DNA from: Roseibacillus persicicus
GTDB taxonomy: Bacteria; Verrucomicrobiota; Verrucomicrobiia; Verrucomicrobiales; Akkermansiaceae
Assembly: GCF_014651675.1 (NCBI RefSeq)
Contig: NZ_BMXI01000001.1
Span: 313,968 to 377,967, forward strand
DNA length: 64,000 nt
Direction: 5' to 3'
Shown: positions 33,301 through 38,552 of the stretch, piece by piece
How the letters are laid out: each line of letters opens with the position of its first letter
Numbering within the stretch: position 1 is the first letter of the stretch
The notes under the pieces: model-generated
Databases searched by the model: none
The model's input: the letters and a program-made list of their open reading frames with translations, nothing else
Told to the model about the DNA's origin: nothing
Position numbers and translations under genes: made by a program

Positions 33301-35672
33301 TAGCCCAACCCAGTCAGCGGGTCGGTGCCGCCAGTAGACAATCCATCGACGTTACCATTTCCGTTGTAGTCAACGCAGACGGTGATCTGAACATCGTTGT
33401 TCGGGTCAGCATCGCGATTCGCTTCATAGCTGACGCTGTCGCGCGGAAAGACTGCCGTGGCCCAAATTGGCGCAGAGTTCTCCACCGCCCCAACGAAGGT
33501 CGGGTCATCCCCCGGAGCCAAACCCACAACTACCAAGGGCGTAAGATAGACATCGGGGACAAGCGAGAACCCCCAGTCATTGGTGATGTTCTCATTGACG
33601 GTATTACCATTGGTGTCCGTGTAATCGGCATCACCTGAGTCTACCGAAGCCAATGCAAAGAAGGTCTCCCCATTTGTGGAACCAAAACGCGCCGCGTCTC
33701 CATTTGTCAGCTCATAGGAAATTACCGCATTAGCAGGAATGTTTAGGGTCTGGGTCGCCGAACTTGAGCTTTCCACCTCCACATCGATGGCTGTCGAGTT
33801 TGGATTGAAAAGCCACACCAGCGTCGCGCTTTCCGCGCGAGTGCTCACCGGTGCAACATAGCTGTTGGAGAACTGAACTTCCGGCGGCAAGGTATACCAG
33901 CGGGACTCGTAATTGGAATTGATGTCACCCGTGATCAGCTGGACCTGTGCAACTCGAGAGGTGACAATTTCATCTCCCAAGTTCAGCCCCCCGTTCCAGG
34001 TGAAGGTCTCCCCCTCGTTAATGGTCGCTACCAAGGTCCCATTGAGACGAATCTCGTTGTTGTCGAGAGCCGACATCACCGACGCTCCGACAAACTCAAA
34101 AGCTTGAAAATCGACCGAGTCCGCCAAGTCCTCGCCGATCGGGAGGGTGAACTCATATCCCCAGAGTGATGTGGGATACATTTCCCATGCCCCGGCGAGC
34201 AAGGTGGCGGTATTATCCGCCCATGCGGCCCGAGTAATGGCCACATACTTGGAAGTCGAGATTTTATCCCGCCCATCGAAGTAAAACTGACTCCCGGCGT
34301 CGGAAGTCTCGAAGGTGTTCTGCAAAATGATCACGTCACCCGCGTCCAACAAGTCGTCCGGATATCCAGGAGCAACTCCGTTCACGAGATTGCCGTCTCC
34401 CCAGACTTGGGTCGCCACCTGGGTGGGATCATTGCGGAAGGCCTCATAACCTTCCGTGCCGTTATCCTCCCAGTGGTCATAGAGAATGATCGTTCCGTCG
34501 TAGGCGATAGAGAGGGAATTGTAGCTGGTCACCGGATCTTCCGCTGCCGCATTAATGGTGTCCAATGCGTTGAAGATATCAGATTCGGAAAATGGAAAAT
34601 AGTAAGTCGCAACCGTCTCCAACAATCCTGGTGCATCGGAAGTATCGAGAAAGATATTTCCCGACTCCTCCAGCCCGGTGAAGGTGATGGCAATCCGATT
34701 GTCGTTCGCTCCCCCGCTATCTGCCGTCGAAGTCGAGTCAGGAAGGTCCGTAGCCACTACGACATAGCTTCCATTCGCGGGTGGCAGAAGTCGATAGACT
34801 CCATCCGCATCCGTGACGGTCGATACCAGCGCCCCTCCTGTCGGGACTCCGCCACCCCCATCGGCAAAAAGCTCCACCGTGACTCCCGCCAAGCCCCGAT
34901 CCTCGGCCTCCGTGTTGGCCAGATCTCCATCTCCGTCGATGTCGAAGCGCACTTCTCCCGAGATGGAATTCGGCACAATCTCCACCTCGAAGTTGTCGAT
35001 CCCCGCTTCGACAAGCGTTTCTGTCCCGCCATCCGCAGTTTCAATCAAGAATGTCACGGTCTGCCCCAGATAAGGAGTCAGGTCGAAGGTGAGGCTCGAA
35101 TAAGGAGGAGCAAGTTCGTTCCCACCCGCGGGTGCAGTCTCCTCATAAAGGACAACGTCGGAAGTTCCCTCCAAGGTGATGCGAAAGAAATCGGAAGTCG
35201 ACTGATAATAGGCAAAGATATAGTCCAGCGTCAGGGTCGCCGAAAAAAGATTGGCAGGGAGAGCTATCTCAGGCGACCGAACCGAGGTCACCCCTCCGTC
35301 GACATCATTGTTCTGATTAAAAGCAAAACTCGTAAAACCACCCGAGGCAGGGTCGTGATAGGCTCCAGTCACCAAAGCGTAAGTCTGGGTCGGGTCCGAA
35401 TCCGACTGAACTGCGGTCGGCGTCGGAATCCCCCGCTCCCAAGCTCCTCCGGTTGCGGTATCGGTCACATTCGGATTGACCGTCCACTGACTATTCCCGG
35501 TTCCGAAGGCGTTATTCCCTGCGGTATCCTCGAAGTTTGCAAAGAAGATCTGCTGCTGTGCCAATACCTCGGACCCGCACGCAAGGAAGGCGAGTAATAA
35601 AGGAATGTTCTTCCCCCTCAATCTAGCGCTGACTCCAATACTGGAAGGGGTGGATTTGTTTGAGAAGCTCAT
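24348..35672 (-). CDS. Giant exported SdrD-B-like repeat protein, 3,774 aa
   Basis: A signal peptide (IPLLLAFLACGSEVLAQ, cut near residue 39) leads into a beta-sandwich region (about 40-235) and one divergent SdrD-B-like unit (about 235-345). A long region to ~1010 follows, reading partly like IgGFc-binding or gliding-motility N-terminal domains (FYFDGRDKISTSKYVAITRA) and containing a DUF11-like stretch (LKYTIVVENSGTGSFPADV). Nineteen tandem ~116-residue units then run to ~3240, each with SISGTVLADTD, GVVLTLKDAAGNDIDSDP, YQVVETQPSG and NDFVEE. The C-terminal ~530 residues resemble a Verrucomicrobia family (tentatively TIGR02597-like: YYLQITSGVFEGHRFDI, LDPAMGCWIHPKSSG). The many D-rich loops suggest calcium binding. 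It is likely a surface stalk or adhesin. ATG 35672 is used; a TTG at 35693 is the alternative. Confidence 0.88.
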   Translation of the reverse strand: MSFSNKSTPSSIGVSARLRGKNIPLLLAFLACGSEVLAQQQIFFANFEDTAGNNAFGTGNSQWTVNPNVTDTATGGAWERGIPTPTAVQSDSDPTQTYALVTGAYHDPASGGFTSFAFNQNNDVDGGVTSVRSPEIALPANLFSATLTLDYIFAYYQSTSDFFRITLEGTSDVVLYEETAPAGGNELAPPYSSLTFDLTPYLGQTVTFLIETADGGTETLVEAGIDNFEVEIVPNSISGEVRFDIDGDGDLANTEAEDRGLAGVTVELFADGGGGVPTGGALVSTVTDADGVYRLLPPANGSYVVVATDLPDSTSTADSGGANDNRIAITFTGLEESGNIFLDTSDAPGLLETVATYYFPFSESDIFNALDTINAAAEDPVTSYNSLSIAYDGTIILYDHWEDNGTEGYEAFRNDPTQVATQVWGDGNLVNGVAPGYPDDLLDAGDVIILQNTFETSDAGSQFYFDGRDKISTSKYVAITRAAWADNTATLLAGAWEMYPTSLWGYEFTLPIGEDLADSVDFQAFEFVGASVMSALDNNEIRLNGTLVATINEGETFTWNGGLNLGDEIVTSRVAQVQLITGDINSNYESRWYTLPPEVQFSNSYVAPVSTRAESATLVWLFNPNSTAIDVEVESSSSATQTLNIPANAVISYELTNGDAARFGSTNGETFFALASVDSGDADYTDTNGNTVNENITNDWGFSLVPDVYLTPLVVVGLAPGDDPTFVGAVENSAPIWATAVFPRDSVSYEANRDADPNNDVQITVCVDYNGNGNVDGLSTGGTDPLTGLGYDYQVTIDELDQMIIYVDLDEDGIPDPGADQTGTRIWICDGGTGLLAVAYGQDPDTASVGSPAVDLGTTVPGIPVMALAKDALFENDYNGNGSADIGDQLKYTIVVENSGTGSFPADVVNLLDNLSTHLAYVPGTATLTDSSGTTSVPDNGAGTLFPIDEDNGGFVYEKVLPPGEGFSLVFVAEVVSLPADGTGAIINSVVGQGGTQVIPVTANAPVAFPQGAIGGTVYVDTTGDGNGDTPLDGVEVTLLYSDGSFVDFDPTTPLIEPYTITTINGGQYYFPNLPAGDYLVSQSQPSGYVTVTDGDTTSPEDDAANSSTTDNLIPVTILENEIDDGNDFVEEIPAPTEGSLSGTVYVDQDNDGIGDIGLSGVVVTLKDSAGNDIDSDLSTGGVQPTTTTTATNGSYSFAGLPAGDYQVVESQPSGYVSVSDVDGANNDTIGDETAITVVAGSDAGGNDFIEEQLGSLSGIVFEDLDGNGTGDVAIGGVVLTLKDSAGNDIDSDPVASGVQPTVTTTASNGSYSFSNLRPGDYQVVETQPTGYISVSDADGGNLDLIGDQSLIPVVGGANSSGNNFVEEALPATISGTVLADIDNDNLGEVGIQGVTLTLKDEFGNDIDSDPAAVGVQPTTTTTDSNGEYSFTGLVAGNYQVVESQPSGYDSVSDVDGVNNNVIGDENAIVLTAGSTSSGNDFVEEQTANIRGTVRADTNGNGTLQNNDTIDLPIAGVTVRLFTDPNGDGDPSDGVEVTSLSTNANGDYNFAGISPGTYVVVEDQPEGYFSLLDQDFSNVSDDAADLGVDNSIPVSVTAGENDNRNDFLEVLPGSISGTVLADTDNDDLGDTAIEGVVLTLKDASGNDIDSDPVASGVQPTVTATDEFGAYSFTGLFPADYRVVETQPSGYDSVSDVDGANNDIIGDETAISVTGGSDSSGNDFVEEAPGSLSGTVLADTDNNNTGDTAIEGVVLTLKDAAGNDIDSDPVAAGVQPTTTVTDEFGAYSFTNLTPGDYQVVETQPSGYDSVSDVDGANNNIVGDETPITVSAGSNSSGNDFVEEQPGSLSGTVLADTDNDDAGDTAIEGVVLTLKDAAGNDIDSDPVAAGVQPTTTVTDEFGAYSFTNLTPGDYQVVETQPSGYDSVSDVDGANNDIVGDETPITVSAGSNSSGNDFVEEQPGSLSGTVLADTDNDDAGDTAIEGVVLTLKDAAGNDIDSDPVAAGVQPTTTVTDEFGAYSFTNLTPGDYQVVETQPSGYDSVSDVDGANNDIVGDETAITVSAGSDSSGNDFVEEQPGSLSGTVLADTDNNNTGDTAIEGVVLTLKDAAGNDIDSDPVAAGVQPTTTVTDEFGAYSFTNLTPGDYQVVETQPSGYDSVSDVDGANNDIVGDETAITVIAGSDSADNDFVEEQQGVISGFVYEDNTGDGFGNVAIESVELALFTDPNGDGDPSDGVQVGTATTLADGSYTFTGVSVGNYVVVETQPSGLLSVRDYDGSTPGDDVANIEIGDEWIPVSVTAGETDTLNNFIEAQPAVISGTVLADTDNDGFGDEPIEGVVITLTSDTGDPIDADGDAGNGVQLVTATTASDGSYSFPNVLFGDYGVQETQPTGFDSVSDGDTTTPGDDAANTDTLDDFIPVSVLPGETDDGNDFVEEAPGSISGTVLADTDNDDAGDTAIEGVVLTLKDAAGNDIDSDPVASGVQPTTTTTDETGAYSFNGLTPGDYQVVETQPSGFDSVSDVDGANNDVVGDETPISVTAGNENSGNDFVEEEQGSISGTVLADTDDDDLGDTAIEGVVLTLKDAAGNDIDSDPVAAGVQPTTTTTDENGSYTFAGLPVGDYQVVETQPSGFDSVSDVDGANNDVVGDETPISVTAGNENSGNDFVEEEQGSISGTVLADTDDDDLGDTAIEGVVLTLKDATGNDIDSDPVAAGVQPTTTTTDENGSYTFAGLPVGDYQVVETQPSGFDSVSDVDGANNDVVGDETPISVTAGNENSGNDFVEEEQGSISGTVLADTDDDDLGDTAIEGVVLTLKDAAGNDIDSDPVAAGVQPTTTTTDENGSYTFAGLPVGDYQVVETQPSGFDSVSDVDGANNDVVGDETPISVTAGNENSGNDFVEEEQGSISGTVLADADDDDLGDTAIEGVVLTLKDAAGNDIDSDPVAAGVQPTTTTTDENGSYTFAGLPVGDYQVVETQPSGFDSVSDVDGANNDVVGDETPISVTAGNENSGNNFVEEEQGSISGTVLADTDDDDLGDTAIEGVVLTLKDATGNDIDSDPVAAGVQPTTTTTDENGSYTFAGLPVGDYQVVETQPSGFDSVSDVDGVNNDVVGDETPISVTAGNENSGNDFVEEAFGSVSGTVLADTDNNGTGDTGLSGVVLTLKDSAGNDIDSDPLTEGVQPTTTTTDGNGDYTFNNVPVGSYQVVETQPTGYSSVSDVDGANNDVVGDETPILVTPGNEADNNDFVELQDSSKADTYAGFVADNAGDLGSETGLGENPDGDIYPNALEYAFCLEPGSGLPGGGEFCLEKASDGSVTAQFWRPRGGLSDVTYTLEGADTLGTPTTWTTLASVSSLVETSGSGIPFDAERVTYENIQAATELSSPANGVIRLKVEVDADESGAIEAGEVFYTRIFGWQCNLFNDYECGSFSSPFMEKPSLSGTFGSGTLTLAEDSGTGDVTLDVSDSVGSLDLSSVVGSNGAYYLQITSGVFEGHRFDILEGGVGSITLLNDDDIFDDSIASLNTLDGLPTDSGLNNASFEVIRYRTIDEMFDKETAFAGEEDSNPADATRLLFYDVRKAEPGFDTLMLVGDAPNTKWIRVTDPFAQLNQGGRRLDPAMGCWIHPKSSGNALAPDAVPPVEQFTYGIVADYDQACPMNEGFNLTGAMWPLDQSPAGPNGRDLTLAAGFDGGTAPNKSTEILFWKGDRVVDEESVSEYQTGYIGYMLADAGPYNYWLDLNDRQLSNRDADLVLESNRALMVKILAGDEKKSHIYPLPQY
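25950..32640 (-). repeat. Nineteen tandem repeats (mostly 348 bp) inside the giant gene
   Basis: The period is 348 bases (116 codons) over most of the array, visible as exact 348-base spacing of equivalent positions, for example 26476, 26824, 27172, 27520, 27868 and again 29338, 29686, 30034, 30382, 30730. Two subfamilies exist: block 1 (about 26.3-28.1 kb) with TDDDDLGDT and GNENSGNDFVEE, block 2 (about 29.1-30.8 kb) with TDN(N/D)xxGDT and GS(D/N)SSGNDFVEE. A few divergent units lie between and after them. Neighbours within a block are nearly identical in DNA, which implies recent duplication or gene conversion. Confidence 0.9.
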
Positions 35673-36094
35673 AAATGACACAGATTCGGCCAAAAAATAA
35701 ACTATTCAGTAATTTTTGTAAAATTTTTTATTTAAGAAATCCGTAAATAATATTGTGACCTTTCTGACAAGAAAGGACGGCACAACTTCCCGTAAAACCC
35801 GAAATTCTCGACCACCACGAAGCCAAAAACATAGGAAAATCAACGGAAAACTCTTATATACAAAAGAATACCAAAATAGAAAATTTTGATGAAATCCGTC
35901 TTCCCGAGAAACTTATTTTCAGCAAGCCGCTAATAAAAATTCGGAGATTCTCGCGCTAGATTTTAAAATATTTATCCAAAGTTCGCCCAACTCTCTAACA
36001 GGTAGTTCCTTCCCGTGACTCCCCCCTCTTTTCGGCTCGCCAAAAGGACAAACTTTTCGAAATAGTGAGAAGTTGGTTCTCCGACCTCTCTGAA
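35673..36094. promoter_or_regulatory. AT-rich divergent promoter region of the giant repeat gene
   Basis: About 420 bases, strongly AT-rich against its surroundings, between the giant gene and the PD-(D/E)XK-like gene. It holds an inverted repeat CCTTTCT (35759-35765), GACA, AGAAAGG (35770-35776), about 90 bases upstream of the giant gene start. No coding frame was accepted here. Confidence 0.5.
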
Positions 36095-36643
36095 ATGACC
36101 CTACGGCTAATATCATCCCTGCTCCCTCTGGGCTTCCTGCTCCTTTCGCCTGTACAAGCGCAAGAAAAGAAGCCAGTCGTCGAGAAAAGCATCGCCTCTG
36201 ACCCCCGGGAAAAGGCCGTCCCGCCCACCCGAAACACCACCACGGGTAAAACCTTTGAGGAAGAGCTGAGGAAATCTCTTCTAGCCTTGGGCTATAAGGT
36301 TGCAGAACAGGTGCAAGTCGGGACTCGTCCCAACGGCAGCAAGCACATGATTGACCTTGTCGCCACCAAAGGGGGTCACTCTTATCTGATCTCGCTCAAG
36401 TGGCAGCAGACCTCGGGAACAGCCGAACAAAAGGTGCCATACGAGGTCATTTGCCTTTCCGAAGCCCTCAAGCAATCACGGGGAGCCCACCGCGCGGCCT
36501 ATCTGGTTCTAGGCGGGGAAGGATGGTCCCTGAAGGAATTCTATTTGGCGGGAGGACTGCGACGACATCTCAGTCTCGACCAACAGGTGGAGATTCTCAG
36601 CCCCGAGACTCTCCTTCTGCGAGCCCGCGAAGGAAAGCTCTGA
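36095..36643 (+). CDS. Exported PD-(D/E)XK-like nuclease-fold protein
   Basis: The 182-residue protein has a signal peptide (MTLRLISSLLPLGFLLLSPVQA) and a ~25-residue polar linker. It is followed by a compact domain with the order of the PD-(D/E)XK superfamily: FEEEL (E55-57), GYKVAEQVQVG, HMIDLVA with D87, and YLISLKWQQ with K102. The position two before the lysine is serine (S100) rather than Asp/Glu, and a glutamate occurs nearby in GTAEQK (E111), which may take over as in some superfamily members. An exported member is unusual since most act on DNA in the cytoplasm. It could be a periplasmic nuclease for incoming DNA or a non-catalytic relative. A GTG at 36065 could lengthen the N-terminus by ten residues. 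Confidence 0.65.
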   Translation: MTLRLISSLLPLGFLLLSPVQAQEKKPVVEKSIASDPREKAVPPTRNTTTGKTFEEELRKSLLALGYKVAEQVQVGTRPNGSKHMIDLVATKGGHSYLISLKWQQTSGTAEQKVPYEVICLSEALKQSRGAHRAAYLVLGGEGWSLKEFYLAGGLRRHLSLDQQVEILSPETLLLRAREGKL

Positions 36644-36709
36644 CTGCAGACTCAATCTTTCCGATCAAATTCTCGCATCACCAGGGAAGATCTCACACTT
36701 TTGTCGTCG

Positions 36710-37399
36710 ATGAAGACTCTATTCACAATTTCCTGCCTGCTCGCGGTCCCCAGCCTCAGCTTTGCCGCCGATTTTGAGGTCCAGTTGGTCCAGATCACCT
36801 CCAACGCCGACCTTCCCCGCAGCATTCCCCAAGACGTCAAGCCCTTCGCCAATCAACATGCCGCGTCTCTCTGCTTTTTGATCAAAGGCGAGAACCTGGT
36901 CTCTATCGATGACGACACTCTGACCCTCGACGGCGAGATCAAATGGGAGGCTGGCTCTTTCAATAAGGTCAGCGACGACGGGCGTTATGCTCGCCTCGAT
37001 ATCACGACTTCGGAGGAACTCATCGGCAAACTGGATGCTCTCAAATTCAAAGGCACCATCGAAGCCTATACCGCCGCCGACACCGAGACCACGACTCTGA
37101 CCCTGAGCTATGGAGGAGAGGCAAAGGAGGCGGGCCCCTTCGAAGTCGCTTTTTCCAAGCCCAAGAAAACCGCTTTTGGATTCGGTGGCGGCGCCGGCAT
37201 CAAGCTCTCGAAAGGCGATCTCAATCATCTGAAATCGATCACGGTCAAAGTCGACGGGAAAGAAGCCAACGGCAATGGGTGGTTCGGCTCCAACAACTCT
37301 CGCACCTACAACTTCGAGAACCTTGGGGAGGGCGAGGTTGAGGTCACGATCGTGACTTGGAAGAACATGAAAAAGGTCACCATCCCGATCGAGAAGTAG
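36710..37399 (+). CDS. Exported beta-rich protein of unknown function, 229 aa
   Basis: A signal peptide (MKTLFTISCLLAVPSLSFA) precedes a protein built of two likely beta-sandwich parts. The first contains LCFLIKGENLVSIDDDTLTL; the second contains a glycine-rich FGFGGGAGIKLSKGDLNHL turn and a final strand set EVEVTIVTWKNMKKVTIPI. No catalytic motif or anchor is visible, so a soluble periplasmic or secreted protein is likely. It follows the nuclease-like gene by 66 bases on the same strand and is convergent with the hydrolase gene, with only two bases between the stops. No family is recognised. Confidence 0.65.
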   Translation: MKTLFTISCLLAVPSLSFAADFEVQLVQITSNADLPRSIPQDVKPFANQHAASLCFLIKGENLVSIDDDTLTLDGEIKWEAGSFNKVSDDGRYARLDITTSEELIGKLDALKFKGTIEAYTAADTETTTLTLSYGGEAKEAGPFEVAFSKPKKTAFGFGGGAGIKLSKGDLNHLKSITVKVDGKEANGNGWFGSNNSRTYNFENLGEGEVEVTIVTWKNMKKVTIPIEK

Positions 37400-37401
37400 G
37401 C

Positions 37402-38247
37402 TCACTCCTTGAGCCACCCCAATCCGCGCAGAAACATCTCCGCCCCTGACATGACCTTCGAGAACCAGGGATCTCGATAGTGGAAAGCGTGCGACATCCG
37501 CGGTGCCTCCAGCAACTCACACTTCAGGCCCAACTCCTTCATCTCGCTTTCAAAGGCTTTGGCAGTGGTGATGGGGACCAGCTTGTCCGAGGTCCCGTGT
37601 GCTATCCAAGTCGGTGGGGCCGTTTCGGAGAGATTGTGAATGGGCGAAAGTGCCTTCGGCTCGGCCCCGAAGAACCGTCGGTCAACCCGATTGGTGAAGG
37701 CGAAGGTATCGCCCTCGAAGGGAGCCATCACGAGCGGCGGATTAAAGAGCAGGAGCGCGTTGGGTCTCGACGCAGCCGCCTCCTGAGGCTCTTTCCCTGC
37801 CGGGCTCAAAGCGGTGCAGGCAGCGAGATGGCCTCCCGCCGACGCTCCGCCCGCCGCGATCCGATCGGGGTCAATGCCCAGACGCTCGGCATTCTGCCGC
37901 GTCCAACTCACCGCCGCCCTGGCATCCGCCACACAGTCGGCAATTTTAATGGGATTTCGGTTCAAGACCCGATAGTCGGCCAAAAGACAGATCATCCCTT
38001 TGCCCGCCAGATACCGTGCATGTCGCTGCAAACTGTCCGGCGAACCAAACCGCCAACTGCCTCCAAAAAAAAGCACCACCGCAGGCTTCCTGACGCCTTC
38101 CTCGCTCTCCCCCACGATCCAAACTTTCAAAGCCACGTCTTCGACTTCGGCGTAAGTTTCCACCCGGGCACCCTTGATGAAGGGCGGGTAAGCCGCTGAC
38201 AACGGCAAAGAAGCGGCGAGGAGCAATGGGAGGAGCAAACGAATCAT
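37402..38247 (-). CDS. Exported alpha/beta-hydrolase (esterase/lipase, BD-FAE or acetyl-xylan-esterase-like)
   Basis: A 281-residue protein with a signal peptide (MIRLLLPLLLAASLPLSAA) and an alpha/beta-hydrolase fold. An oxyanion-type turn reads LFFGGSWRFGS (in place of HGGG), then LADYRVLNRNP, the nucleophile elbow GGASAGGHLA, and WIAHGTSDKLVP with a likely acid. SHAFHYRDPW carries a likely histidine. Length and layout match short carbohydrate-ester hydrolases found with polysaccharide utilisation genes in this phylum. It stands opposite the GH2 beta-galactosidase, which fits a carbohydrate role, but the substrate is not visible. The ATG at 38247 is chosen for the signal peptide; in-frame upstream sequence is non-coding in character. 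Confidence 0.85.
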   Translation of the reverse strand: MIRLLLPLLLAASLPLSAAYPPFIKGARVETYAEVEDVALKVWIVGESEEGVRKPAVVLFFGGSWRFGSPDSLQRHARYLAGKGMICLLADYRVLNRNPIKIADCVADARAAVSWTRQNAERLGIDPDRIAAGGASAGGHLAACTALSPAGKEPQEAAASRPNALLLFNPPLVMAPFEGDTFAFTNRVDRRFFGAEPKALSPIHNLSETAPPTWIAHGTSDKLVPITTAKAFESEMKELGLKCELLEAPRMSHAFHYRDPWFSKVMSGAEMFLRGLGWLKE

Positions 38248-38350
38248 CGCAACAACATCCTCGCCGAAATCACCGACTTTTCCAGCAATCAGTTTTCCCA
38301 ATTGAAATTGCTCGTTCCTCATCCAGTGTTGTTTCAATCCAGATCTACTG

Positions 38351-38482
38351 ATGTCTCCCTACCTCTTGATTCTCCCCGTCCTGACCTTGGCCTTGTCTCA
38401 AGTCTCCTGCGTGCGAACCACCACCACCCCTGAAGAGGACCTTCTGATTCGCGCTCAGGAAGAGATTCAGAATATTCCCTGA
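38351..38482 (+). CDS. Very small lipoprotein, 43 aa
   Basis: The frame ATG...TGA encodes a product starting MSPYLLILPVLTLALSQVSC, a typical lipoprotein signal with lipobox QVSC. It leaves a mature chain of about 24 residues (VRTTTTPEEDLLIRAQEEI and NIP). The mature part is polar with a likely short helix. It sits between the divergent hydrolase gene and the beta-galactosidase gene, 70 bases upstream of the latter, so it may share its transcript. Size alone makes this less certain than its neighbours, but the signal is convincing. Confidence 0.55.
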   Translation: MSPYLLILPVLTLALSQVSCVRTTTTPEEDLLIRAQEEIQNIP

Positions 38483-38552
38483 AGCTCCGGTTTCACTCGG
38501 CCCCCCTTACTTTTCTTTCAAACAGAATTGCAGCCGGGACATAGCCTCTTCA

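Noticed and set aside
34407-35597. 396-codon open frame on the plus strand
   Set aside because: Antisense shadow of the giant gene N-terminal region, no family resemblance, no signal or ribosome site.
36065-36094. GTG start adding ten residues before the exported nuclease-like protein
   Set aside because: The ATG at 36095 gives a cleaner signal peptide; the extension is acidic and polar.
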